DNA of 64,000 nucleotides from Sphingomonas vulcanisoli (GTDB taxonomy: Bacteria; Pseudomonadota; Alphaproteobacteria; Sphingomonadales; Sphingomonadaceae). The stretch is from NCBI RefSeq assembly GCF_011761305.1, contig NZ_JAAOZC010000011.1, positions 33,550 through 97,549 of the forward strand, in the 5' to 3' direction. The position numbers were made by a program, and so were the translations under genes. The notes under the pieces are model-generated. The model was not told the origin of the DNA, searched no databases, and saw only the letters and a program-made list of their open reading frames with translations. This document shows, piece after piece, positions 10,001-18,929 of the stretch; position 1 is the first letter of the stretch, and each line of letters opens with the position of its first letter.

Positions 10001-11110
10001 TCAAGCGATAAACGCAGGACTTCCTTCCGAGCCACGCGACGCGGTGAACTGTGCGCCTGCCTCTTGAAAGGCAGCCCAGATTTTTTCCCGCGTCTCGTTC
10101 GTCCGGTTAAGTTTTTCCCGTCGAAGCTGGCCGTTGGGACCAACCAAGATCATCTGATAATGGGTTGGACTATGCTTTTTGTCGGAATCAAAATAGGCAA
10201 AGAATCGGTCCTGTTTGACCGTCGCGATCTCGGCATCGAGCCCGTCCAGACTGCCAAGAATTGCGAGTAGCTGACGCGTCATCGCATCGACACGAACCTG
10301 GGCGGCACTCATATCATGCAACCGCAGGCTCATTTCGATAGCCGCGAGGCAACCGATACCGACCGCCACGCCATGGGGCAGCCCATAATCGCTGCAGCTT
10401 TCCAGCGCGTGCCCGAAACTGTGACCGAAGTTCAGCAACAGACGCTCGCCGCGATCGAACTCATCCGTTTCAACAAACCATTTCTTCGATCCCAGGCTCA
10501 GCTCGGTTATTGCCGTAGCATCTCCCAGCATAGGACCTCCATCCAGGGCAAGATATTGATCGAATTCACGATTGCCTTTTGCGAAACAGATCTTCGCGGC
10601 TTCGGAACGACCGGCGGCGATATGCTCAGTCGGCAACGTGCCCAGCACGTCCGTCGGAATGATCACAGCCTGGGGCGGATAGAAAGTGCCAATAAGGTTT
10701 TTGAAATCGCCGACGTTGATCGAGCTTTTGCCGCCAATGCAGCTGTCGACCATCCCCAACAATGTGGTGGGAGCATAAGTCCATCGTGCGCCCCGCATAT
10801 AGACAGACGCGATGAAGCAGGAAATATCCTGGATGATCCCTCCACCGATCGCCAGGATCATGCCTGAACGCGTCAAACCGGCTTGGCGGCATTTCTCGAT
10901 CACCGGACCGAGCTGCGCGAATTCTTTTGTCGTTTCCAGCGCTTGCAAAAATAAGGTCGGACAAGGAGCGTCTCGCAACCTTTCAGCGAAGAACGCATCC
11001 GCCAAAATGATCGATGGCTTCACGTGGCTGATGATCTCACGCAGCCCGCCATCTGCGATCTGGACAGGATGCGAGCCCGTGGACGAAATGATGTCAAACA
11101 AGTCGCGCAT
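10001..11110 (-). CDS. 3-dehydroquinate synthase-like sugar phosphate cyclase
   Basis: This 369-residue protein belongs to the AroB/sugar phosphate cyclase superfamily, NAD- and metal-dependent enzymes that close carbocyclic rings. Visible landmarks are ILAIGGGIIQD (NAD binding), APTTLLGMVDSCIGGKSSIN, and the three metal-ligand contexts: glutamate in RSEAAKI, histidine in LNFGHSFGHALES, and histidine in LPHGVAVGIG. All catalytic landmarks appear intact. Its position beside a CDP-deoxysugar pathway argues against it being the housekeeping AroB, which usually pairs with aroK. The ATG at 11110 was chosen over an upstream TTG at 11134; it overlaps the preceding SDR by 17 bases. The substrate is unknown. 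Ring formation in an unusual capsule sugar is inference. Confidence 0.8.
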   Translation of the reverse strand: MRDLFDIISSTGSHPVQIADGGLREIISHVKPSIILADAFFAERLRDAPCPTLFLQALETTKEFAQLGPVIEKCRQAGLTRSGMILAIGGGIIQDISCFIASVYMRGARWTYAPTTLLGMVDSCIGGKSSINVGDFKNLIGTFYPPQAVIIPTDVLGTLPTEHIAAGRSEAAKICFAKGNREFDQYLALDGGPMLGDATAITELSLGSKKWFVETDEFDRGERLLLNFGHSFGHALESCSDYGLPHGVAVGIGCLAAIEMSLRLHDMSAAQVRVDAMTRQLLAILGSLDGLDAEIATVKQDRFFAYFDSDKKHSPTHYQMILVGPNGQLRREKLNRTNETREKIWAAFQEAGAQFTASRGSEGSPAFIA

Positions 11111-11807
11111 GTCTAAACCCCAGATCGACGGCAACGAATTGCCCTGTGATGCTCGTATTGGCGGGCGAACAAAGAAAAGCCACCGTCGCCGCTACATCCT
11201 CGACACGCGGCAAACGGTTAAAGGGCGTTGATCCCTTAACCTGAGCGATTTGCGCCGAGCTAAGATTCTTGTGCGTCATCGGCGTATCGAGCGCCCCAGG
11301 CAAAACGGCGTTGACCATTATGTCCCGCTCGGCCAGATCCAGCGAGGCGGACAGCACTAGCCCCTGCACCGCCGCCTTACTCATCATGTAAGATAGCTTG
11401 TTACGGCGGCCGACGGTCTGCCACACCGAACTAACGATGCACAGCCGCGCGCCATCGGCGATCAGATCCGCGGCCAGAAGCTCGTGGAGCGTTACCGCGA
11501 TATAATGGCAATTCGCCTTGTACAGCTCGAGCGAACGATCTGCGTCAAAATCCTCCAAGCTGTCGTTAGCATTCGCGCCCTGCGCCCAGACGACGGTTTT
11601 GAGTGGGGCGGACACAATAGCGTTCAGCGGGCGGGAATTCGGACCAAAGGGGTCATAGCTGGTGCAGCCTTCTCCACCCGATCGCGAGATACGCAGCACG
11701 GGCTCGGCGGCATTTTCAAGAACCGCCGCGCAGGCAGCGCCGATCTGGCCGCTCGCCCCAAACACGAGCGAAACTGAATCATAAACATTCCTCGATACAT
11801 TGCACAT
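11094..11807 (-). CDS. Short-chain dehydrogenase/reductase
   Basis: This 237-residue classical SDR contains the Rossmann motif VFGASGQIGAA near residue 17, the catalytic serine in IVSSVWQ and the YMMSK (YxxxK) catalytic pair. The expected AVLPGALDTPM and C-terminal ITGQFVAVDLGF elements also follow. It should reduce or oxidise a keto group with NAD(P)H. The ATG at 11807 begins 12 bases after the stop of the upstream GT2; the longer reading would need starts inside that gene. It is followed with a 17-base overlap by the AroB-like gene, so the two may act on consecutive intermediates. A role as the reductase of the CDP-branched sugar is a reasonable but unproven guess. Confidence 0.8.
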   Translation of the reverse strand: MCNVSRNVYDSVSLVFGASGQIGAACAAVLENAAEPVLRISRSGGEGCTSYDPFGPNSRPLNAIVSAPLKTVVWAQGANANDSLEDFDADRSLELYKANCHYIAVTLHELLAADLIADGARLCIVSSVWQTVGRRNKLSYMMSKAAVQGLVLSASLDLAERDIMVNAVLPGALDTPMTHKNLSSAQIAQVKGSTPFNRLPRVEDVAATVAFLCSPANTSITGQFVAVDLGFRHARLV

Positions 11808-11818
11808 GGCGTCGGCCG

Positions 11819-13933
11819 TCACCCGAGGGAGCGAGCAAACGTACGCCCGTCGTGCGCTATCGCGCGCCCTTCCTTCTTGCCCATTGCCAGCCAGTGGAGA
11901 AAGCCGTTCGCCCAAACGCCCACGCGTACGGCGTTCCCGACATCGGCGTTGACCACGAGGTATTCCGCCTCACTGAATTGTCGGCTCGGATTATAACCCA
12001 GCATCGCTCCTTCGGCCATATAATGTTCGGCGCCACTGCGATACAGGCCATTGCCACAAGCCCGCCTCGCGTCGGGATGGCTGGCGAGATAGAATTCCTC
12101 ATCGAATTCGGCGCAAGGGTCATAACCACGTTGACCTCCGAACCGCATGTAATGTTCGAAACCGGTTTCTACCTCCCCGCTTGAAAGCGCATGTGTCGCG
12201 TCGGTATAGGTCGCTAGATACCAATGCTCGTCGAAAACTGGGCAGAAGGGCAGGCCGCTGGGAATCGCGATGGTGACAACCTTTTCGAGTGTCGGCGGCC
12301 CGGGCCGGCTTTCGAGTTGACCGTTGTTATGCCTGAACCAGGGAAGGCTAATCAGCGGTGAAGGAACGATATTGTTGCGAACGTTCCCGATCCAGAAATC
12401 AATAAGCCCCTCGGCGCCATTAGCCGTGCGCGCGGCACGCGCTTCCGGGCTTGCGCGCATTAGATATTCCGGCGCGATGATCCAATCCGCAGCAGCCACT
12501 ATAGCAGGGGGCATGACCGACTTGTCGAATTTTTGCAGGCGTTTCGCCGTCCGCTTCTTTGCGTCGGAATTTCCTACCAGCCCCAGGATACGCGCCTCAA
12601 GAACCTGCCGCGATCCTGCGACCAGCCGATCTGGATAATGTTCACCTGTCTGCAGCGGTTCGGACACTGAGGTTGCGGTGGCAGCGTGTTCAGCTATCCA
12701 CTGCGTGCCTCGCCGCGATATCCGATATCCGTCGAGCTCACCCTCTTCGATCGTGCCAATGAGATCCGGCGACAATGCACCTCGTAATTGAACGATCGTC
12801 TCGCGCGCATAGTTATTCAAGGTTTCAATGAACTCGGTATACGTTTCGGTCGGAAGAGCTGCCATAGTGGAAAAGAAGGTTTCGTTGCTCTTGTCTGCGG
12901 GCAGCGCCAATGGGCGGAGCAATAAACCGATTTGTCGCAGTCGATTCCACGTTAAAACTAGTCTTGTCGAGCTTGTTGCTGCTAGCGCGTTAAGTACTAT
13001 GTCGACTTCGCGATCAGTAAAGACTTGATCATTTAAACGACTGTCCAGCCATAGAGTTATCTGATCGCACATATAGGATGTAATAAGATCGCCCAAAAGA
13101 ATCCGATTTGTTGGTGTCACCTCCCAGATTTTACCGACGTCCAAGTCGCAAGCCTCAATCAAGCGCGCAAGTCCGATAGTCCACGAGTACATTCTCTGCT
13201 TTCCAGAGGAAGCACTAACAAACGATATCTTATCTAGCGCAAGACCCTCGTCGTCATAGACGTTTACAATTGGCTGTGGAACAAAGATTGTCTTTTTGCT
13301 TCCAAACGCCTGCATATAAACAGCTGAGTGTGAGTATATCTCAGACTTTTCAATTATCGATAACAAATCAATAGCACGGACTGGCTCTATCTCAAATATC
13401 GCAGATGAAATACTTGTAAGCAGCCCAAGAAAGCCTATAGTTTCGATGAGATCTCGCAGAGTTAGATCGTCATTATCACTCAGCTGTCGACCGGTTTCTT
13501 GCGGAATATAATAATAATGGCGCATGTTTCCAAGCGTATCAAACAGAGATACGTTGAGCAATGCGAAAGCCGGTGCTCTGGTTTTCAATAAGTTTATAAT
13601 AAACTTGATGCCGCTGTCTGATACGTGATCATCGTCGGATATAGTCCAAGCATACTTGCCGCGACATACGCCGACCGCCGTAAATATATTCTTTTCAGCG
13701 GAGCCGAAGTGAGTTGGCTGCGTATAAAGACGCACGAACGGCCAACGAGCCGCCAAATTAGTAACAGTTTCAGCGGTATCATCATTCGATGCGTTGTCGG
13801 CAATAACAATCTCTACGCCTTCCAAATCATCGCGCTCAATTTGATGTGCAAGACTGGTGACAAGCGATTTGACAAATCGCGCCCGATTGTAGCTCGGGAT
13901 CAGAATAGAAAGAAAAGGCTGCGAACTGGGCAT
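11819..13933 (-). CDS. GT2 glycosyltransferase with three C-terminal FDExxYL repeats
   Basis: This 704-residue protein has an N-terminal GT2 domain (residues about 5-250) with FLSILIPSYNRARF, the nucleotide-binding IADNASNDDT and the DxD-like TISDDDHVSD. A long middle part has no recognised domain. The last 130 residues carry three copies of a roughly 45-residue repeat beginning FDEHWYLATYTDA, FDEEFYLASHPDA and FSEAEYLVVNADV, with conserved HYM/HWL and G-x-x-x-GR. I chose ATG 13933 because AAGGA lies six bases upstream, over ATG 13984. The stretch around 13.0-13.9 kb is markedly AT-richer than its surroundings, which suggests recent acquisition. The linkage made is unknown. Confidence 0.8.
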   Translation of the reverse strand: MPSSQPFLSILIPSYNRARFVKSLVTSLAHQIERDDLEGVEIVIADNASNDDTAETVTNLAARWPFVRLYTQPTHFGSAEKNIFTAVGVCRGKYAWTISDDDHVSDSGIKFIINLLKTRAPAFALLNVSLFDTLGNMRHYYYIPQETGRQLSDNDDLTLRDLIETIGFLGLLTSISSAIFEIEPVRAIDLLSIIEKSEIYSHSAVYMQAFGSKKTIFVPQPIVNVYDDEGLALDKISFVSASSGKQRMYSWTIGLARLIEACDLDVGKIWEVTPTNRILLGDLITSYMCDQITLWLDSRLNDQVFTDREVDIVLNALAATSSTRLVLTWNRLRQIGLLLRPLALPADKSNETFFSTMAALPTETYTEFIETLNNYARETIVQLRGALSPDLIGTIEEGELDGYRISRRGTQWIAEHAATATSVSEPLQTGEHYPDRLVAGSRQVLEARILGLVGNSDAKKRTAKRLQKFDKSVMPPAIVAAADWIIAPEYLMRASPEARAARTANGAEGLIDFWIGNVRNNIVPSPLISLPWFRHNNGQLESRPGPPTLEKVVTIAIPSGLPFCPVFDEHWYLATYTDATHALSSGEVETGFEHYMRFGGQRGYDPCAEFDEEFYLASHPDARRACGNGLYRSGAEHYMAEGAMLGYNPSRQFSEAEYLVVNADVGNAVRVGVWANGFLHWLAMGKKEGRAIAHDGRTFARSLG

Positions 13934-14007
13934 TTCTATTCCTTGGTCGTATCGCCGCTGACTACCATTGAACGCGCGCCGCATTTATTCGGTGAAGGGA
14001 TCAGCAC

Positions 14008-16575
14008 TTACGCATCCACCATCTCAAAAAGCGAATACAAGCCGACCGCTGTCTTCATCGCCACCTTTGCGCCCCCTAAGCGGAAGCTCAACAGCGGGCC
14101 TATGACGTCGCGTGGAATGGAAGCGAAAAGCAATCCATCACGAGAGGCGAGCGTCGCGCTTTCATCGTCGATCTGGATAAAAAGCTCAACAACATCTGCA
14201 CCTTTCGCGCCGGACGACACTGCCGCCCCGGCTCGTGATGAGCCCGTCAGCAGTAAGCGCGGACCGTCTGCCAGCAAGCGCACGACGGCACGTTCACCCT
14301 TGGTTTCGAACACCGCGATCTCGTGCGGACCGCTGTCGATCGTCGGGATGCTCATCACAAGTTGAAACAGGCGCTTATGTGATGTTTCTTCGGGCAATTG
14401 CCATCTTATTGTTTCGGTGGTGGTTTCGGCTGGTGCGTCGTTGGACTTACGGTAAGTGGTCGGCAATTCACCGCGCGATACCTGCGGATCTTTGACAAAC
14501 AGCGCTGGGCTGCTTTCGGCGACAAAGTTCGTTCGCGTTGCATAATCGAGAGGGATCAATTGAAGGGTGAGATCGCCTGCCACTGTCTCAAAGCGAGCAG
14601 CGAACGACACCTGGATCCAGCCCAAGTCCAACTCTTCCACCTTCGTCCACAACGAGTGGCTGTTGTTCGCTACGGTTCGCACCACTGACCTGGACGCGAG
14701 ATCGAAGACCACACCGATGTCCGCGTTAATCTCGACCAACCGCACCCAGATCAGATGCCGAACCCCCGCCTTCACTTTAACACTCACCACGACAGTGTCC
14801 CCGGAGTGGCGGAAGGCCTGATCTAGGATATGATCGCCCGATCCCGTCTCGAACAGAGCAAAAGCTATCGCTGCGCGCCCATCGCCGAGTGCGCTCGCGA
14901 TAAGTCCGTGCGGCTGCCAAGCTGCATTGAGAAGATCGTCGGACCACCGTAGCAGATTTTCACCGCCATGGCCGCCGATGGATATTCCGGTGTGATGGTC
15001 AACGATTTTCCTGACCACCATTTTGCTCCGAACATCGTCGAGAAGTGATCGCGAGGCTTCGTTCGGCACGCGGTTTCCAATCTTCCGCGTCGTCACCGTG
15101 GCTGAGATGGGCATACCATTCAAGAATCTTATTGACCTCTGGGCCAGCAACTCCCGCTCACGTAAAATGGCCTTTAGGCCGACAATGCTATCAGACCGGG
15201 CAGCTTGCGGATCCGTTCGAGCCAAGGCTTCGAAGAATTGCGAAACTCGGGCATTTCGAAGCGTCGAAGTCGGCGGCACTGCATAATAACTATCGGCCAC
15301 CCGGAAGATTTCATATCCGCCGACGGATTCGATGCGATCGGTCCCAATCGACAATCGAAACTTCATCGATTCGATTTTGCTTTTGATCGCGCCGAGCCAG
15401 TGTTGACGAAGCTTCAAACGTATATCGCGTGGAAACGCATCCAACATCGAGGCGACCGTGACCTTGGCGCCGTGATTGCGAAGCCGGTTGCCGGCGACCG
15501 ACTCGAAGATGGCATTAAGAAAAATAACGACAGACCGCATCTCTGTAAGCCAGCTTATCATATACTGCGGACAAGACACGAACTCATCCGCAAATTCATC
15601 GAACTCCTCGACAGATATTTGTTCGATGTCATCAGTCTTTTCGATCCAGCGGGTCAGTTGGTCGCAAAAAGTCTGCAGCAACGACATCGAAAGATTGAAT
15701 TGATTATGCCCCCCCAATTCAACGATAGTCGGCAGGAAGCTGGCATCTATGCAACTCTCGGCACGCAAGATTTTGAAAAGACGTGCTAGACCGTTGCCCC
15801 ACGGGAAATAGAATTGTTGTCGCTTGCTCTTAGCGACCGTCCCCCAAGCCGAAATGGGCGTTCCCTCGAATCTATAGCGAACCAGGGGCGTCTCGACAAA
15901 ATGTGCGCGGGCATCACCAAAGCAAGACAGATAAAAGGCAGTATGGCTATAGATTGGCGCGATCGATGTGAATCGCCGCCATGAATGATCAGGGATCATG
16001 GATCGACGAAACACGGCAGCAGAAAAACAAGCACACATCGTCACATAACCGAAATTGCGTACCATATCGGTATATGTCATGACTTCCGGAAAGCCAGTGG
16101 GATGGACGAGACGTTCGTTGAGTACGGATCCGTCCGTTTTCATCATCACGAGATTCAGAACAAGAAAGTCGAATTTATCCGTCGAAACAAGTTCCAGCAC
16201 GTTTGCTAGCGCACCTTCGACAGGTTCGTCATCATCGGACATCGTCCAGATGAAATCACCTCTGGCGTACGGAATAGCCTCGAGGAGGTTTTCCTCGCCG
16301 CTCGCCATATGCTCTTCGTGCCGATGATAACGAACCGGACCACCTTCGTTCACGATGGTTTCGATCGCCTGTCGTGTCAGATCTGGCGAGCAGTTATCGG
16401 ATACAAGAATCTCATATTCACCTTCATAACCGCGGCCCTCAGCCAACAATCGGCGAACCAGATGGGCCGCGAATTCAGCCCGGTGATAGGTCGGGATAAG
16501 GATGGTCAGCTTCGGCAAAAGAGCAGCGTTCGATGTGGCGGCTGCGGGCAAAGCTTTGGACTTTCTAGGCGGCAT
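14008..16575 (-). CDS. GT2 glycosyltransferase with large C-terminal beta-rich extension
   Basis: This 855-residue protein starts with a GT2 domain (residues about 20-260) containing LTILIPTYHRAEF, ILVSDNCSPD and the metal-binding TMSDDDEPVEG. It is closely related in architecture to the GT2 proteins at 11.8 and 24.3 kb. The remaining roughly 500 residues include a region from about 560 on that reads like beta-sandwich carbohydrate-binding modules (for example LLRWSDDLLNAAW, then alternating beta segments). The 11.8-kb type repeats are absent. The ATG at 16575 overlaps the NUDIX stop by 11 bases; a TTG at 16587 is less likely. It is part of the long minus-strand operon. Confidence 0.78.
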   Translation of the reverse strand: MPPRKSKALPAAATSNAALLPKLTILIPTYHRAEFAAHLVRRLLAEGRGYEGEYEILVSDNCSPDLTRQAIETIVNEGGPVRYHRHEEHMASGEENLLEAIPYARGDFIWTMSDDDEPVEGALANVLELVSTDKFDFLVLNLVMMKTDGSVLNERLVHPTGFPEVMTYTDMVRNFGYVTMCACFSAAVFRRSMIPDHSWRRFTSIAPIYSHTAFYLSCFGDARAHFVETPLVRYRFEGTPISAWGTVAKSKRQQFYFPWGNGLARLFKILRAESCIDASFLPTIVELGGHNQFNLSMSLLQTFCDQLTRWIEKTDDIEQISVEEFDEFADEFVSCPQYMISWLTEMRSVVIFLNAIFESVAGNRLRNHGAKVTVASMLDAFPRDIRLKLRQHWLGAIKSKIESMKFRLSIGTDRIESVGGYEIFRVADSYYAVPPTSTLRNARVSQFFEALARTDPQAARSDSIVGLKAILRERELLAQRSIRFLNGMPISATVTTRKIGNRVPNEASRSLLDDVRSKMVVRKIVDHHTGISIGGHGGENLLRWSDDLLNAAWQPHGLIASALGDGRAAIAFALFETGSGDHILDQAFRHSGDTVVVSVKVKAGVRHLIWVRLVEINADIGVVFDLASRSVVRTVANNSHSLWTKVEELDLGWIQVSFAARFETVAGDLTLQLIPLDYATRTNFVAESSPALFVKDPQVSRGELPTTYRKSNDAPAETTTETIRWQLPEETSHKRLFQLVMSIPTIDSGPHEIAVFETKGERAVVRLLADGPRLLLTGSSRAGAAVSSGAKGADVVELFIQIDDESATLASRDGLLFASIPRDVIGPLLSFRLGGAKVAMKTAVGLYSLFEMVDA

Positions 16576-17131
16576 TCTCGTATCCAACTATCTTGTCTGA
16601 GAAAACCAGAACCGAGTTTAGACCGAAACTGGATGTCTCTTCGTTCGCAGGCTCGATCAGAGGCCGGTAGATATCATGCGCCGGGTAGATGAACTCAGGC
16701 ATGCCCTTAAGCCATCGGGCCTGACCGCTCATTCCTCGTGCCGATGAAGAGATCGCTGCAAAATGCGCTGAATCGACGTTCAGTTCGCAACGATAGACCA
16801 ACGAGATGAAATGACCGCGGCCTGAATTGTGAAGTTGCAGCAACGCGCAAGGCGCGGCGGCGGGGTTCACGGGAACGCCCAGTTCTGCCTCAGACACCTT
16901 GGCCAAGCGTCGTTCGGCAGCCTCGCCATAACGGATGATCCCGCCCGGCACATGCCACCCTTCACCCCAAGGATCCTCGCGCCAGATCATCAGCGTCTTG
17001 CCATCCTGTTGGATCAGCAGATCGACATTGATCATGGGCGTTATCGCACAAGCGAATTCGAAAACATCGTCTGGCAACCCCCGTCCGGGATCTGGTATGT
17101 CTGCCAAGGTAGATGCCAGTTCGGCGCGCAT
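16565..17131 (-). CDS. NUDIX hydrolase resembling GDP-mannose mannosyl hydrolase
   Basis: This 188-residue NUDIX-fold protein has a degenerate NUDIX box. GGIIRYGE matches the first part, but the second part reads KVSEAELGV where the consensus has REUXEEXGU, so two of the usual glutamates are missing. The same kind of loss is known in Gmm (GDP-mannose mannosyl hydrolase), which cleaves nucleotide sugars by substitution at the sugar carbon. The sequence WHVPGGIIRYGE is also Gmm-like. It lies one base downstream of the ThDP enzyme, inside a CDP-sugar operon, so a nucleotide sugar is the likely ligand. Whether it hydrolyses that sugar or a side product is unknown. Confidence 0.78.
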   Translation of the reverse strand: MRAELASTLADIPDPGRGLPDDVFEFACAITPMINVDLLIQQDGKTLMIWREDPWGEGWHVPGGIIRYGEAAERRLAKVSEAELGVPVNPAAAPCALLQLHNSGRGHFISLVYRCELNVDSAHFAAISSSARGMSGQARWLKGMPEFIYPAHDIYRPLIEPANEETSSFGLNSVLVFSDKIVGYENAA

Positions 17132-17132
17132 C

Positions 17133-18926
17133 TCAATACGGGCTGGGGATGTAGCGATATACCCGAGCGATCACATCCTCCGCAGGCGGCGGGCTCATCG
17201 CGTGGATCGGATTGGATTCCATCGCACCCGTGTCTGTAACTCGGCTCATGATCTTCGGGAAATAGGTCTGCTCGGAATCGATCGGGATCAAGAATGCGGC
17301 GACGCCAGGCGCGTCGAACAGCGCCTTGAAATCCGCGCTTGTCGCGTAATCCGCCTGCAGGCGCATTACCGGTACTCCATAGGCTGGGAATAATTTCTCC
17401 CAATCCGGCATGCCAAGCCCGGTCGACGTATCGCAACCGACATACGCACCGCCCCCGAAGTAGTTTTTCTGGGTCATGCGGATACTGGCATAGCCATTAT
17501 CGTCGAAAATGAAAATCTTCAGATTCAACTTGTTAACCGCAGCGGTGCCGACTTCCTGCACGTTCTGCAAAAACCCTCCATCGCCCTCAAACAGGATCGT
17601 GCGACGCTCGGGATAGGCAAGCGCTGCCCCGATAGCCGCAGACAAGCCATAACCCATGGACGCCAAGCCTTTGTTCGTTGGCATGTGCTGGCGTCCCTTT
17701 TGGGCGAACACCTGTTCAACGACAGTAAAAGCTCCGCCGCTGCTGCACGGGACGATCACGTCTTCATCGTTGGTCATTTCGCTCAACGCGCTTACGAACG
17801 CGAAAGGCGAGACGAAGCCCTTGCGCGTATTGTTGCATGCCTCGACAAGGGGCAGTTGCGCTTTCACCATCCGACAGAAATCGAGCCAATCGCTGTGATC
17901 GCGCGGCTCGGCAGCAAGCACTACGTCCAACACAGCAGCCGCATCAGCCTCAATCGGCAAGTCGACACGGGGATGCCCCTTGGAAAGTTCAGCGGGATCG
18001 ATATCGACCTGAACAACCTTGCCCACTGGCGCGAACTGCTGCCAGTTGAAGCCGGTCTGCTGCAGCCCAAGGCGTGTCCCGAGCGCGATTACCAGATCGG
18101 ATTGTTGTACCAGGATGTTGGCGTAGCGCTGCCCCCAAGTGTTGACGCGGCCAAAGTAAAGCGGATGGGACGCATCGATACGATCCGCGCCATTCCACGT
18201 CGTGGCAATGGGAATACCCGCGCGCTCCAGCGCCGGCATCCGGCTCCGCAGGGCATCAAAGCCAAGGCCTCCCCCGATCAGCAGGATCGGTCGTTCAGCG
18301 GCGGCGACCAGCGCTTCCAGCGCACCGATTTCAGTCGCTGAAGGGCCGCGTAGCGGCTCTCGGACCGGTATGGGATCGGCCTCCAGCTTCTGGCGCATCT
18401 CATCGCTGATCGGTGCACCCTGGGCATCGAGGCAGAGTTCCAAAAACACCGGCCCCGGCCGACCCGAGCCACCCTCCAGGATCGGCGCCATGAATTCGGC
18501 GCGGCTGACTGGATTATCGATCAGCACGGAACGCTTGGTTATCGAAGAAACGAGCGTGACGCCGTCAATCTCCTGAATGCCGCGCTGGCGCAATTCTCCA
18601 CGCGCCAGATCCGCCGACTTCACCTGACCGCCCAGCAACAACACCTCGCGGCTTTCCAGAAATGCGCCGGCAAGGCCGGTCACCGTATTGGTCAGCCCGG
18701 GGCCGGCTGTTACCAACGCGAACGCCTTCTGGCCGTACGGAGCAACGGCATTATAATATTCGGTTGCAATGACCGCGGCAACTTCATGGGCAACCGGGTG
18801 GCAATCGAACCGATGGCGGGCCGATTCCAGCGAGTGCATGATGTTGCCGCCGGCAACGAAAAAGCATTTGCGATAGCCCGCCTCTTTCAGCCAATCACAA
18901 ATGACGTCGCTATATTTGATCCCCAT
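17133..18926 (-). CDS. Thiamine-diphosphate enzyme, acetolactate synthase-like (YerE-type candidate)
   Basis: This 597-residue protein has the three-domain layout of acetohydroxyacid synthase. The N-terminal PYR domain holds the catalytic glutamate in AHEVAAVIATEYY near residue 48, a central domain follows (about 190-330), and the C-terminal PP domain has the ThDP/Mg motif GDGGFLQN...DDNGYASI. The QTGFNW and WNGAD segments also fit the family. It sits directly after rfbH. In Yersinia, YerE is an enzyme of this family that transfers a two-carbon unit from pyruvate to C4 of CDP-4-keto-3,6-dideoxyglucose. The context makes that activity the best guess. IolD-like hydrolase or true acetolactate synthase are alternatives, but ilvN or iol genes are not nearby. 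Confidence 0.8.
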   Translation of the reverse strand: MGIKYSDVICDWLKEAGYRKCFFVAGGNIMHSLESARHRFDCHPVAHEVAAVIATEYYNAVAPYGQKAFALVTAGPGLTNTVTGLAGAFLESREVLLLGGQVKSADLARGELRQRGIQEIDGVTLVSSITKRSVLIDNPVSRAEFMAPILEGGSGRPGPVFLELCLDAQGAPISDEMRQKLEADPIPVREPLRGPSATEIGALEALVAAAERPILLIGGGLGFDALRSRMPALERAGIPIATTWNGADRIDASHPLYFGRVNTWGQRYANILVQQSDLVIALGTRLGLQQTGFNWQQFAPVGKVVQVDIDPAELSKGHPRVDLPIEADAAAVLDVVLAAEPRDHSDWLDFCRMVKAQLPLVEACNNTRKGFVSPFAFVSALSEMTNDEDVIVPCSSGGAFTVVEQVFAQKGRQHMPTNKGLASMGYGLSAAIGAALAYPERRTILFEGDGGFLQNVQEVGTAAVNKLNLKIFIFDDNGYASIRMTQKNYFGGGAYVGCDTSTGLGMPDWEKLFPAYGVPVMRLQADYATSADFKALFDAPGVAAFLIPIDSEQTYFPKIMSRVTDTGAMESNPIHAMSPPPAEDVIARVYRYIPSPY

Positions 18927-18929
18927 CGC

